Shown here: positions 1-11,810 of the stretch, piece by piece
Numbering within the stretch: the first letter of the stretch is position 1
How the letters are laid out: each line of letters begins with the position of its first letter
Assembly (NCBI RefSeq): GCF_008728515.1
Contig: NC_044981.1
Coordinates: 6,624,538 to 6,688,537 of the forward strand
Length of the DNA stretch: 64,000 bases
Source: Papio anubis
Taxonomy: Eukaryota > Chordata > Mammalia > Primates > Cercopithecidae
Direction: 5' to 3'
Position numbers and translations under genes: made by a program
Notes under the pieces: generated by a model
Seen by the model: the letters and a program-made list of their open reading frames with translations, nothing else
Database searches by the model: none
What the model was told of the DNA's origin: nothing

Positions 1-372
1 GTGGAGGTTCCAGCGCAAGGCTCAGCAGCAAACCTGGACCTGCCCCACATCAACTGGAAATTTCAAGGCTAGGCCAGGTATGAGGCTATGCAGAAAGAGA
101 TAAGACATGTGTGCCCCACCTCAGCCCTTGCACAGCCCCAGCAATGCTAACCAAATCCCATCCCAGCCAAAGGGCCAGGAAGAAAAAATAAAAGACAAAA
201 GCACCACATGGAAAAGAAAAATTCAGCAAATAGCTCTCAAGACCAAATGCCTAGCAAACAGCTGTGTGCCAGAGCTCCTCCTTACTGTGGAAAAAAAGGA
301 ATAAATGTTCTGCACCTATATGTCTCATGTGGATAAAAACAATGAAGTTGTTGTTTCACGGATTGATTGTGT

Positions 373-460
373 CAACATCCATGGAGTCCTTACCATGTGC
401 CAGTAACTGGGCAAAGTGCTGAGGACACAAAAGTAAAAAGGACAGCCTGTGTCCTCCTTC
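373..460 (-). repeat. L2 3'-end fragment
   Basis: The stretch with 'ccatgtgccag', 'aaagtgctgaggaca' and 'ggacagcctgtgtcctc' matches the reverse complement of the L2 LINE 3' end, where a polymorphic stretch on 'tatgtgccaggcact...gtgctggggataca' is typical. It is short and diverged. Confidence 0.5.
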
Positions 461-2904
461 AGATCTCGTGACCCTGGCAAGCGGGCAGCTGGGTCCCCGC
501 AGGACAGAGGTCTGGGAGAATTGCTGGTGTTTGCGCACGTGCAAGTGCCTGCAGACTGCAGAGTGCAAAGCCAAGAAGCGGCAGAGGATGGAGACCAGAG
601 GCAAAGCAAGGATTCAGATTAATGGACAGCCCTGTCGGAGTCAAACAAAGACCCAGCCTGGGAAGCCAACACCAGGTAGGAGGTGAAAGTACTGAAGCCA
701 CAGTCACCCAGATAGAGTCAAGTAGGTTTGGAGTAGACATTGAGGGCAGCACCTGCAAGATTCTTTCAGGGACAGAAAGGAGCCTGTGTCCTCCCCCTCA
801 TTGGGAAGGGAGCTATTAGAACAACTATTACTGGTTCAGGAACTGTCGAGGCAATCTAAAACACCATCAGTGTACCATTATTTGGTGTGCCACTAAGAAA
901 GAAATAAACCCTAACGAATTATGACACACCACCAATGTTACATGTATTTCAATTTCAGAAATGCTAAAATAAGAACTAATGTGTATCTTAGAATCAATGA
1001 AATACAGTAGTGGGGCATAGATAATTGGGTGAAATATTTGAAGTGAAATGGATACAGACACTGAATTGCCAGAATAGATTAAATAATGTCACACTGTTTG
1101 GGATACACTTTTATCACATTGGGAATCCTGGAAAACCATGGAGACAGGCAGGGCACAGCAAAAAGAAAAGAATGAAGTGGTGGCCTCTGGCTCAGCCATC
1201 TCTAAGATAAGAGAGTGAAACTGATCACGAGATCCCCATCATTAGTTAGGGACCCTCATTAACTTGGTTTCTAGTCCTCCATTCTTCTAGGCAGTGTCTT
1301 CTTTCTCAAATTACATCCATCTATGGGGGGGTCAGGGGGTGGGGGCGGGGACTGCATTATGAGCACCAAAATGTGAACAAGTAGTGCATTAGTTCTGTGA
1401 AGTCTTGTACCTGTGATCCCTTTCCTCACACACGTATCAATTCTGTTTCCTACCCATGGTTGGGTTGACTTCCACTGGGGTAATATATACATGTAAAGAC
1501 ACACATAAAATCTGGCAAAAGTAAGTAGCTGTATTGTTCAACACCCATAAGCTTGGGCCTGATGGATGAATGACCGCAGGTGGGAGGCAGGAAATAGTTA
1601 GGTCTCATTAGAGGGACGAGTGTGGCAGAGCTACAATACAAATTGAAAACAAAAGACCAAGAAAGACTACCTGGATGGCGAGACTTAAAACACAAACTGA
1701 TGAGCCATAAGGAATGGAAGGAAGGATGTCTTCAAACATAGACTGTACCAGTACAAACTACAGAGAATCTATCCTAGAGGGGTTAATGGCTGGAAAGTCA
1801 CAAAGGGTCACTCGCCTCCTCCCCTACTTCCCTGGCACCAGTAACATCAGCGTGGACAGAACCCTGGCGGATCTGCTCCTGGAGTGTTCGAGGGAGGGGA
1901 GTACTGAGGCTAAGCATCGCATCTCAATCAGGCTGCCGGCCCCCTGAGAACAGGCCCTGTGTCCTATTTCTGTGTTCTCTACAGTGTGTCCTGCCCGTGG
2001 CAGAGGCCACACAGGACAGGGCTGAGGGAGGATTGTGGGTTTTCTTCATTACAACCCTCCTCAACAGTTAGAAACTGTCCTTATACCCAAGGACAGTCCT
2101 ACACCAGATCACCTGGGCAAACCAGGCCCTTGTCCAGGCTGGACCACCCAGGACTTACCCATGTGTTTTCAGGGTCTTAGAGGAAGGCTTCACCTCCCCT
2201 GCAGCTGAATGAAAGCTGCCACGTCCCACTTACCCCACTGGGGTCGGATCTAGAGAGTCTCCGGGGCTGCTCCACCATACCATTTTCCCCAGGTCTTTCT
2301 GATCACCGCATGTTCCTGCCAGGGCGTCTGCACATCTGCCTGCTGGGGGCTGGGAGTGGCCGAGGCCCCAGCTCCCAAACGAAGACCTAGCCCTGAGTGT
2401 GCAGAATGGCAGGTCTCAGATGCAGAGCCACCGCTGGCACAGGGTAACATGGAAAATGCCTGGCCTTGGCACAAGTGCATTCTGCTCAGAATATCTAGCA
2501 GGAATCGTACTCAGAGGGCAGAGGCAACTGCATTTGTGGGGAGAAAATGTGGGGCGATGCAGTGTCCCGAGCAGCTTCCTGACCCCCGTCATCGCCGTCC
2601 TTGCGTTGTGCCACCGCCCTTGAAGATACTTCTTTTGGTGGTTCTGTGGGAGCTGCTGCAGATAAGGACGGGGTGTCAGTGTCTGTTTCTCCTCAGCCAC
2701 TCTCGGCGAGGTCGCTGGGTGCCAGATATGGAAACATAAATGGCAGCTGCTGTCCTGAAAGCAGGTGGCTGCTCTGACCAGGGAGGGAAATGGCTTGGGG
2801 ACTTACTCATGCAGCCTGAGAGCCACAGAGTAAGAATAAGCGTGCAACAGGTGTGTGTAGGCACGATTGTGTATGCCTATATCTGCGTGTAAGGTCCAGA
2901 GCTG
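461..2904. other. Non-genic, mostly single-copy stretch
   Basis: I see no recognisable gene, RNA or interspersed repeat here apart from the G-rich tract listed separately. Open frames are short, overlap on both strands and show no familiar domain. The 127-residue frame at 2356-2739 on the plus strand is not recognised and has no supporting context. Confidence 0.5.
1325..1350 (+). other. G-quadruplex motif
   Basis: Four G-runs of 7, 5, 5 and 4 bases are separated by loops of 3, 1 and 1 bases. This satisfies the usual G-quadruplex pattern with very short loops, which favours a stable parallel fold on the plus strand. It lies in otherwise single-copy DNA with no visible promoter or transcript. 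Confidence 0.75.
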
Positions 2905-3482
2905 TGAGCTCACACACACATAGGCACACAGATACACACATACAGGAACACACAGACACACGCACTTGCATGCACACACACACACACAGATGCACATACA
3001 CACACATACATACACACACAGACATGCAGAGACATACATACAGATGCAGAGACATACGCACAGACACACACATACAGATACACACAGACATGCAGAGACA
3101 TATATACACACACAGACATATACACAGACACACACATATGTATACACACAGGCACACAGAGACGTACACACAAACACACACATACGGACACACAGATGCA
3201 CACATACAGACACATACACACATATACATAAGCACACACAGACATACCCACAGAGACACAGACACACATGTGCACACACACAGACACACACAGACACACA
3301 CAGAAACACACGCAACACACAGACACACAGATACAAACACATAACACATACACAGAGATACAGAGGCACACATGTATTTATATATACACAGACACACACA
3401 CGCTTACTCACATAGCACACACATACACAGAGACACGCACAGATACACACATAACACACGTATGCAGACACACATAACACAT
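2905..3482. repeat. Long AC-rich simple-repeat array
   Basis: About 0.58 kb of degenerate AC repeats interrupted by AG and TG steps, built of units such as ACACAG, ACATAC and AGACAC, with a local higher-order unit around 'gacatgcagagacat' near 3022-3096. It keeps open frames in several frames on both strands: Cys/Val-rich readings on the minus strand up to 231 codons, and His/Thr-rich readings on the plus strand. These are low-complexity artefacts rather than genes. Confidence 0.9.
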
Positions 3483-3927
3483 GCTCCTCCCACCCCATTG
3501 GTGATGGCCACAGGGCTGTCCGGAGAGCAAGAATCAGTAAGCGTTTGTTGGATACTTAGTGAAGGATGAAATGACTGAATGCACCAGTAGGTGAAATGGA
3601 TGCTTCTGCTTGCAGGGCAGGCTCTAAGAGTTGAACAGGGGCATGGCAGAAGCATCGCCACAAGTGCTGACGAGGTGATGGCTTAAAACACTGCAAGCCC
3701 CATGCAGAGTGAAAACTCCTTTCAGAGGAGCTAGATGACCCGGGAACTGTTGCTGTAGCCTCATTATCTGTGAATGATTGATTCCAGACAGGAATTGAAG
3801 ATGAGGCAACTGAGAAAAGGAAAAGGGAAACACAGTGTGCCTGTTAAATGCCCTTGTTCACCTGGCGAGAGATGCACATGTATAGTCTCACCATCAACTA
3901 TCCATGTGGGGTATATATAAAAATATA

Positions 3928-4005
3928 GAAGTATACATTGTATGTGTATATATATGTGTATATGTCTGTGTATACACACATATATACACATACACACATT
4001 ATGTA
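3928..4005. repeat. TA/TG-CA palindromic simple repeat
   Basis: A run of alternating TATG/TATA units is followed by ACAC/ATAC units. The left half (about 3938-3963) is close to the reverse complement of the right half (about 3972-3993), so the DNA can fold as a hairpin or cruciform. Alternating purine-pyrimidine steps also favour Z-DNA. Confidence 0.7.
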
Positions 4006-4566
4006 CATTTATATCTGTATAACGGCAGTGCCTGCACTGGCTATTTCCAGGCGGCCCATATCCTGTTTTAAACTGATTTAAAATATTGCTACTGTAAACT
4101 AATATCGTGATTTGCAACCACTTAAATTCTGGGAGAATTTCCCAGGACTGTGATGAAAATCCCAGCGTCTGGTGGTTCCCTCATGCCAGCTTAACCCTAA
4201 TTGCCTACACTAAGTCCAATTAGCGGCAAATCAGATTCCCCTTCATTTCATCTGATGAAGTAAGCTTTGGCAGGAGCATCTGCCCACGCAAAGCAGAATG
4301 AAGAGGGAGAGAAGAACGGGGCTGCAGGGAACGGGGACATGAGTGTGGGGACCAAAGGGTGGCCACAGTCCTCCTGCCCCTGAGTCTCCATGGCTCCGTG
4401 CCCCCAGCATGCAGATTCCCTTCCCTGCGCAGAGTTTTTGTAACTGAGTTTGGTGAGAATCAAATCTATCAGGTACAGTCCTAGAAACAAATAACTTGAA
4501 GTCTACTTTAAAGGCAGATTCTCGTGGTCTCTTTCTTTCCTGTGTCTCTACCTCTGTGCCTCTCTC

Positions 4567-4612
<46 letters not shown>

Positions 4613-6574
4613 CCCTTCTGTAAGTACGCTTTCCTCTCTGTCCCAGTCCTCTCAGTGTCCATGCCCCTGCAGGCGCTGACTTGGGTGGCGGCTGCCGAGG
4701 AACCAGTAGGACTGGCACAGCCATGGCAGTGGAGCATGCGGTCCAGGGCACAGATATCAGCGGCTCTGGCTCCACAGGCAGTGCGTCCTGCCAAAGCCTT
4801 CTCTCTCTGCATCTCAAGGTCACAATAATAGATTACGAAAGAGTGGAAAAGCACGGCTCAGAAAATGGGCCGTGGGGACTTTCCTCTGGGTGAAGAGGAA
4901 CAGAACAATGCGCGATGCGGCAGCAGGTCGTTTGAACTCTGCGAGGGAAGGAAATGTGGAGCATGGGGTCCCTCCAATGCCTGGCGCCTGCAACGCCCCC
5001 CTCCAAGGGCTCTGAAAACACCAAAGTTGGGACCATTGGAAAATGATTTCTCAGGTGTTCTGATGTAGAAGAGATTCCATCACAAACACTAACCTGTTTC
5101 ACAAGAATCAAATATTTACTATTGTGTTTCACGGTGGCTACTTTTTAAGTCCCTTGCAAATTAAGGTAGGACAAATGTTCTCACAAAATAAACATTCTCC
5201 TGTCTTCAGAAACCACTGATAAATAGTCAGGGCCGATGAATCCTTGCCTCTCCTCAGAATAAGGGAGGGCTGTTATTTTAAAGCAGCAAATAGAACCAAT
5301 CCTCAAGTGCCCTGGCGGAACAGAAGGCTGGACTGTTAAAAGTTTGTGACACTCTCAGGGATGACATTGGTTTCCAAGGGCTGCAGCAGCCATACCCAAA
5401 GAAAACATTTTATGTATGATGATGTAGTAACTATACTTCAAGTCTTGACTTAAAACATGTATAATTCAACAACAAAATTACAATTTCTCTGTAAAAGGAG
5501 CACTTTTTAAAAATCCAAGCCACTTATACCAGTTTGAAAATATTTGGGGTCTTAACTGTTTCTGAGGCTATAGCAAGTGGTTTCTCATAAAATCAGACCC
5601 AAGGGAGCTCTCTGAGAGGACCCTAGGCACTTAGATTATATTCCAGGTATAATTTATTCCAAACAGTTTAGCAAAAAATATGGTCACATTATAAGAGCAT
5701 ACTCTGGTTGTAAAATGTCCAGGAAAGACAGAAATAGAGGTGGGGTCCAAGAAACAGTTCTAGTCTCCTAGAAACCACGCCTTCTGCTCAAGCCAAGTGC
5801 TTCTCCTGATCATGTCCTCCTGGTATCTCCTAGCGGCTGCGAGCATTGGAACACAGTCTGACCAGTTCCTGAGCCGCCAGGCACCTTCTCTGAACGTCTG
5901 AACTATCAGCCTCTTCCCTCAGAGCGGGCCTACAGGTGACTCAGCAAGGCTGGGTGCTGGAGGGTCACTCTGTAGGCCTGGCCAGAGGGAGACCACACCA
6001 CCCAAAGAAGCCACTCAGCAGCCAGGGCTCCCCTGAGAGGTCACAACTGGTGACACAGGCCCTTCGCTGGGAGAGCCCATCCCTACCCAGAACAGAAGGG
6101 CTCACTGCTCCAGCCTCCAGCCTTCAATCCCAGCTGGAGCTTTTCAGCTCTAGTTTTTCCTCCAGGTTATCTTCCCTCTGTGGCCTCCAGCGGGTCACCC
6201 TGTGATGCTGCAGTTCCCCAGTCTTTGCAAACGGGGGAGAGATGACTACTGACTTCCGCGATGATTCATGCTGGTTGTTTACAGCAGAGACGGAGGCAGT
6301 GCGGTGCCTGCACATCTTGGAATTAGCCGAGCTGTGAGGGTGCACCGAGGCCAGCACCGGGGTTCCCGGGTATGCCAAAGCTGGAATTGTGCTGCCGCCC
6401 TGCAGAGGTGCAGGGGGAGCGGGGAGCAGGGATACAAAACCTTGCCTGTCAAGGAACGCAGTGTTCCTGGCCCTGTCTGGAACCTTCACAAAGCAGGTGG
6501 GAAGGGAAAGTGCATGGATAAGACGGACTTCCCAAAACTGCTTCTGCCAAATTAAATAAAGAATATCCAGTTCC
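4006..6574. other. Non-genic single-copy stretch
   Basis: No gene or interspersed repeat is recognised apart from an (AC)n microsatellite at 4569-4610. TAATTG at about 4199 and CAATTA at about 4218 form an inverted pair of homeodomain-like cores, which is weak evidence on its own. Confidence 0.45.
4569..4610. repeat. (AC)n microsatellite
   Basis: About 21 uninterrupted AC units. A perfect array of this length is expected to vary in length between individuals. Confidence 0.97.
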
Positions 6575-6735
6575 TTCTTTTTAAATATATATGTATTAAA
6601 TTATGAAATAATTTAAATATGTAGAAAAGTGCAGAAATAATAGATCAAAGGTCCAAGTACCCATTCATCAGCTTTAACATTTTGCTGTCTATACTACAGA
6701 TTTTGTTATTTTCAAAAACAAAAATGCAATCAGTC
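6575..6735. repeat. Old L1 3'-UTR-like fragment
   Basis: The phrases 'atgtagaaaagtgcagaaataat', 'gtacccattcatcagctt' and 'aacattttgctgt' resemble the 3' untranslated region of old mammalian L1 elements. The match is diverged and orientation is not assigned. Confidence 0.45.
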
Positions 6736-8600
6736 AAGCAAGCACACAGCAGCTCCTGAAGGGGTTTGATGTAGAGCAATTGCAATATCAAACGAGCCCA
6801 CCTCCAGTTCTCTGCTGGACAGATCCGCTCATGATGTTATTTCCCTCACGCTGCCACCCCCGAGTCTCTTCTGTTGCTCTTAGGACACCATGGCAAGAGC
6901 TCTGGAGTCCAGACTCCACTGTGGAGACCGACATGGTTCCCTGAGCTCCCTGCTTGGTCTCCTGTCCTGCCTGGTCTCAAGTCCTACCTACAAAGACTGA
7001 CAGCCCTGTACTAATGCAGCAGCTTCAAATCACTGAGCAAGCAGCCCACTGCTTCCCCTCTCCTCCTGAGCCCACCTTCTCTCCACACTCCCTTATCCCA
7101 GGCTGTCCATAGGCACCATTTGGCTCCAATTCTACATCATAAGTGTTTCTATGAATACAGGCTTTGTGGAATGTTTATTCATAGGACATTAATCCCAGAG
7201 GGGAATAAAAGCAGTGCCGTCCACGACATTATCTGTGTTAGCCTTGGATTGTCTGCTGTAAAATGCTAATTGCAGCCTCTGGTGTTGAGAAGGTGTTTGT
7301 ATGAAGCCTGAACAGGGAGCAGGAGGGCAGGCAGAAGAGGCAGCCCAGCCTTCTAGGAGCCAGGGCCCTCAGAGGAGGAGGAAGGCCTGGGGCCAGGCAG
7401 CAAGTGGACATGGCACAGGGCCTGGTTCCAGAGCTGGGCCTGGGAGGGGGCCTTTGTACTGCCCAGAGGAGGGGCCACAGTGTCCCTCCAGCTACCTGGT
7501 CACTGGTTTTACCAAAGCTGGTATCCAAACATCCCAGGGGTCTCCTCAGAGCCCGTGCAGCTGAACAAACCCATGTTTTTAAAAATGAGAGTGACACCAG
7601 CCTGCCCCTCCTCCCAGTGCAGTGGGGTGTGAGGGTGTGCTGCGGGGTGTGAGTGCGCAGTGGGGAGCAGGGAGCCTAAATCCTAGTACACATGATGTAT
7701 TTTGAGATTCCAAGGAGCTCCTGGATGTGCATTCAAGGGTGCGTGTTTCAGGAGGGGCAGATAGACGTGCAGGCAGCCACACCCTTCCTCTACCCCCTCC
7801 CCCAGCAATTTGTTCCTTCTCAAGTTTGAGACACGCGAGTCTTGCATCTGTGTCTCTGGAGCCGCCTACACAAACCAGCGCAGAGATCACAGGGCTGGGA
7901 CTGGCTGGCGACAGTTCACTCCCTCAACTCCAGAGGAGGAAATGGAGCCAGAGGTCGTAAAACGACGATAGAATCGAAAACAAGACCATTTCTTTCTGCA
8001 CCCCACACCCTTTTTACTTTCACACATGCACACACACACACCCCACATGCACACTCACACCCATGTCCAAGATGGCCGGACAGAGCCCCTCCCAGTCCTG
8101 CCATTCATTTTGCATACATGCTTGGCTGGCTAGTGGGCAGGATTATGTTTGACAAAACCTCCTTTTAATCAATCTGATGCTTGCCAACCTAGGAGCTGAC
8201 AACCGTGCAAAGCACCGGGCTGTGGGGCAGTGTTCCATTTTGTTTCCTCTGGACAGCTGGCAAGATGGAGTCCCTCGGAGGTGAGAGGATGGTTTCTAGA
8301 AGCACGGGAATTCTCAGTAGTGGATTAAACTGCATTGCAGACCGTCTGCATCCCCGGTGGAGAGTCAGAGGCCAGGGAGGATGCTGAGCATTCCAAGCAA
8401 GCACTCTTCCAGAAACCTGCCAGCTTCTCCACAGCAGCCAGGGTGATGATGGGAAGAGCTGCTGCAGTCCTCGGCTTCAGCCCGTCCCAGAGCCTGCAGC
8501 AAGCCAATGACAGAACAGGGGCTGGCTGGGGACGGGAGGACCCAGACCAGGCAGATAACCTGGGTCGACCATAAGAAATACAGAAAGGGAGAATAGAAGA
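6736..8600. other. Non-genic single-copy stretch
   Basis: No recognisable gene or mobile element. The sequence is moderately GC-rich with a short CA-rich patch near 8025-8060. Frames here overlap on both strands and match no family I know. Confidence 0.45.
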
Positions 8601-8739
8601 AGGAAAAGAAAGGGAGGGAGGGAGGGAGGAAGACAGGAGGGAGGGAGGGAGGGAAGGAGAGAGAAAGGGAGGGAGGGAGGAAGAAAGGAAGGAAGGAAGG
8701 AAGGAAGGAAGGAAGGAAGGAAGGAAGGAAGGAAGGAAA
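8601..8739 (+). repeat. Polypurine (GGGA)n/(GGAA)n tract
   Basis: About 140 bases of almost pure purine: GGGA units first, then about 12 perfect GGAA units at the right end (about 8688-8737). GGAA is the core bound by ETS-family factors, and perfect polypurine can form triplex DNA. There is no gene nearby to attach a role to. Confidence 0.95.
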
Positions 8740-9129
8740 GGTCTCGGCATTAAGCTGTAAGGACCATGCTGAGAGGTATATTTTTGGTGATAGAGTGCCA
8801 GTTTGTCTGGGACTTTGCTCATCAAGCCCTACTCGTGACCCCTATAAAATCCCTTGCCTTCTCTATTGCCAGTTCTTAAGGACTTTATTTTTTCACTCAG
8901 ACATTAGCCATTCATGAACCTTACAAGATGTGTTCTGAATTCTACCTTAGCTAATAACCACACCTGAAGATACCGACTCAGGAGCCAGATCAGTCTAGTC
9001 TTATCCTGACTGTCCTGACACTGGGCTGTGACCAAGTCTCTCTCAGCCTGTGGAGGGAAAGGTGCCTGGAAGTCAGGCAGCCCCACCTGGCTACAGACAC
9101 CACACAGGCTGTGCAATAGTGGGATATTG
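8740..9129. other. Unassigned sequence
   Basis: I see no gene and no repeat that I can name. It may include the edge of the LTR-like repeat that follows. Confidence 0.35.
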
Positions 9130-10105
9130 TGATTTATAATAAGAAATATGGATTTTGGCCTGTGTCCCTGGTTTCTGGCACAGAACTCCTAAAAGACAAA
9201 CAAACAAACCAGCAAACAAAACTTTGTAATTTCCTGAGCAGTAGGAGAACATCTTTTGTTCTAACGTTTGGTCTTTGACATGGTTCTCAACATGGAGCTC
9301 CTAAATCCCTTGGAATTTCCTGGGTGATAGGAGTGCTTTTGTTCTAATGAGGCGGCCTTTGGTGTGCTCCTGAGTCAGGGCTGGTCACCAGCAAGACCAA
9401 GCTATAATTAGACGCTTGGAACTTTCAATCCCAACTCTCATCCTTTGGGGAGACTGAGGGGCTGGAGATGGAGTTAATCATTGACCATTCCTACATGATG
9501 AAGCCTCCATAAAAATTTCTGAACTATGGGGCTCGGGGAGCTTCCGGGTTGATGAATAAGAACACACGTATGTGCCAGAAGGGCGGCACACCTGAGAGGG
9601 CATGGAAGCTGCTCACCGCTCCCCCATACCTTGCCTTCCATCTGGCAGTTCCTGAGCTGTATCCTTTTATAATAAATGGGTTAAAGTAAGCAAAGGCTTG
9701 CCCTGAGTGCTATGAGCCATTCTGGCAAATGATTGAACCTGAGAAGGAGGTTTTGGGAGCCTCAGCTTTGCAGCCAAGTTGGACAGAAGTTGTGTGTAAC
9801 CTGGGCCCTACTACCTACAATTGCACAGGAAGTAGAGGGCAGTCTTGTGGGACTAAGCCATTAATCTGTGGGATCTGACACTATCTCCAGGTAGATGGTG
9901 TCACAATTGACACCAACTGGGTGGCAGAGAACTGGGCAATGTGCAAAAAACCCACATATCTGGTCACAGAAGTGATTTGTGTGGTCAGAGAGAGTATAGA
10001 GAAGGAAAAACAGTCGGTGTTTCCTGTCTTACTGACGGTCATCAAGGTTTCACCCCATGGCCTTTGGGGACTTGGAGTTGAAAGAACCACCATCCGGGAT
10101 CCCTG
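9130..10105 (+). repeat. LTR-like interspersed repeat, family not assigned
   Basis: The text contains a dispersed-repeat signature I recall from many primate loci: 'gggtgataggagtg', 'cctgagtcagggctggtcacc', 'gaagcctccataaaaa', an AATAAA signal near 9670, and a segment reading 'gcagtcttgtgggactaagcc' followed by 'ctccaggtagatgg'. A polyadenylation signal inside a repeat of this form suggests an endogenous retroviral LTR. I cannot name the family and no coding region is left. Confidence 0.5.
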
Positions 10106-10136
10106 AGACTATCTTCCCACTAAACATTATTTAAAG

Positions 10137-10245
10137 CAGTACATCCAATATGGCAGCCACTAGCAACACGTACCCATTGAGCACTTCACACGTGGCCATT
10201 AGGATGTACTGAAAGTGAAAAAAAAAAAAAATCACTGGATTTTGA
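10137..10245 (+). repeat. MER5A-like hAT-Charlie fragment
   Basis: The text 'catccaatatggcagccactag' (split here as a diagnostic phrase) followed by 'attgagcacttcacacgtgg' matches the MER5A non-autonomous hAT-Charlie element. Its 5' terminal inverted repeat is truncated. Confidence 0.6.
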
Positions 10246-10408
10246 AGATAGTGTAAAAAAAGAAGGCAAACTATATCATTAATAATTTTTTAGCATTGAT
10301 TATATGTTGAACTGATAATATTCTGATTTTATGGGCTAAATGTCATGTAGTATAAAATTATATTCACCTTTTTTGTTATCATAAAATACAAATATCATAA
10401 AATTTACC

Positions 10409-10711
10409 TTTTCTTTTTCTTTTCTTTTTTTGAGACAGAGTCTTGCTCTGTCGCCCAGACTGGAGTGCAGTGGCATGATCTCAGCTCACTGCAACCTCTG
10501 CCTGCCTGGTTCAAGTGATTCTCCTGCCTCAGCCTCCTGGGTAGATGGGACTACAGGTGCCCACCACCATGCCTGGCTAATTTTTGCATTTTTGGTAGGG
10601 ACAGGGTTTCACCCTGTTGGCCCAGCTGGTCTCCAACCCCCGACCTTGTAATCCACCAGCCTCGGCCTCCCAAAGTGCTGGGATTACAGGCATGAGCCAC
10701 TGCATCCGGCC
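10409..10711 (-). mobile_element. Alu (AluS/J-like), full length
   Basis: Poly-T head, both monomers and a 'gcatccggcc' end are present in reverse orientation. It is flanked by the 10-base direct repeat aaaatttacc at 10399-10408 and 10712-10721. Confidence 0.93.
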
Positions 10712-11180
10712 AAAATTTACCATTTTAATCATTTTAAGTGTGCAGTTCAGTAGTGTTAGGTACATCCACATTATTGTGCTACCATGACCACCATTCATAT
10801 CCAGAACTTTTTCATCATCCAGAACTGAAACTCTATGTTCATTAAACAATAACTCTTCATTCTACTTTCTGTCTCTATAAATTTGACTCCTCTAGGTAAT
10901 TCATGTAAGTGGAATCATAAAGTACTTGTCCGATTGTGACTGGCTTATTTCACTGAACATTATGTCTTCAGGTTCATCCATGGTGGAGCATGTGTCAGAA
11001 TGTCCTTTTTTTTCTTTTAAAACTGAATAATATTCCTTTTCTGTATAGACCACATTTTGTTTATCCATTCATCTGTTGTTGGACACTTGGGTGGCTTCCA
11101 CTAAGGGCGGTTATTGTGCAGAATGCTGCCATGAGCACAGTGTGCAGATGTCTGTTTGAGTCCTAGCTTTCATTTCTTTT

Positions 11181-11487
11181 ATTTATTTCTTTTTTATTTT
11201 TTTATTTTTGAGACGGAGTCTCGCTCTGTCGCCCAGGCTGGAGTGCAGTGGCGCCATCTCGGCTCACTGCAAGCTCCGCCTCCCGGGTTCAAGCGATTCT
11301 CCTGCCTCAGCCTCACAAGTAGCTGGGATTACAGGCGCCCGCCATCATGCCCAGCTAATTTTTGTGTTTTTAATAAAAACTGAATTTCACCATGTTGGCT
11401 GACTGGTCTCGAACTCCCGACCTTGTGTTCTGCCCGCCTCAGCCTCCCAAAGTGCTGGGATTACAGGCATGAGCCACCGCGCCCAGC
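11181..11487 (-). mobile_element. Alu (AluS/Y-like), full length
   Basis: A reverse-oriented dimeric Alu flanked by a perfect 19-base duplication, cctagctttcatttctttt, at 11162-11180 and 11488-11506. It sits inside the old L1. Confidence 0.95.
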
Positions 11488-11810
11488 CCTAGCTTTCATT
11501 TCTTTTGGGTATGTACCCCAAAGAAGGAAGGAATTGCTAAATTTTATGTTAATTCCATGTTTAATATTTTGAAAAACCACCATCCTGTTTGCCACAGCAG
11601 CTGCACCATGTTACATTCCCATCGACAGTGCACAAGGGTTCCAATTTGTCCACATCCTCACGAACGCTACTTTCTGTTATTTATTTTTAAGCTTTTCATA
11701 GAAACCATTCTAATGGGTATGAAGCGGTATTTCATTAGGTATTGATTTGCATTTTCTTAATGATTAGTGATGGATCGAGTGTCTTCTCATGTGCGTAGTG
11801 ACTATTTGTA

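Larger units (their letters stand above)
10385..11810 (-). repeat. Old L1 3' UTR, split by two Alus
   Basis: Segments at about 10385-10408, 10712-11180 and 11488-11810 form one reversed L1 3' untranslated region of the L1M class. Diagnostic phrases are 'ttttaagtgtgcagttcag', 'ccattcatctgttgttgga' and 'tgggtatgtacccca'. Two Alus interrupt it, each with target-site duplications made from the L1 itself, so both Alus are younger. Confidence 0.8.

Noticed and set aside
2803..3498. 231-codon Cys/Val-rich frame on the minus strand (and His/Thr-rich frames on the plus strand)
   Set aside because: They are translations of the AC-rich array, open in several frames at once, with no start context or domain.
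4130..4160. Near-palindrome 'ctgggagaatttcccag' as a NF-kB or STAT-like site
   Set aside because: It is a weak match in isolation, with no other promoter features nearby.
4243..4854. 203-codon minus-strand frame
   Set aside because: It runs through the (AC)n microsatellite (a Cys-Val run) and has no recognised domain on either side.
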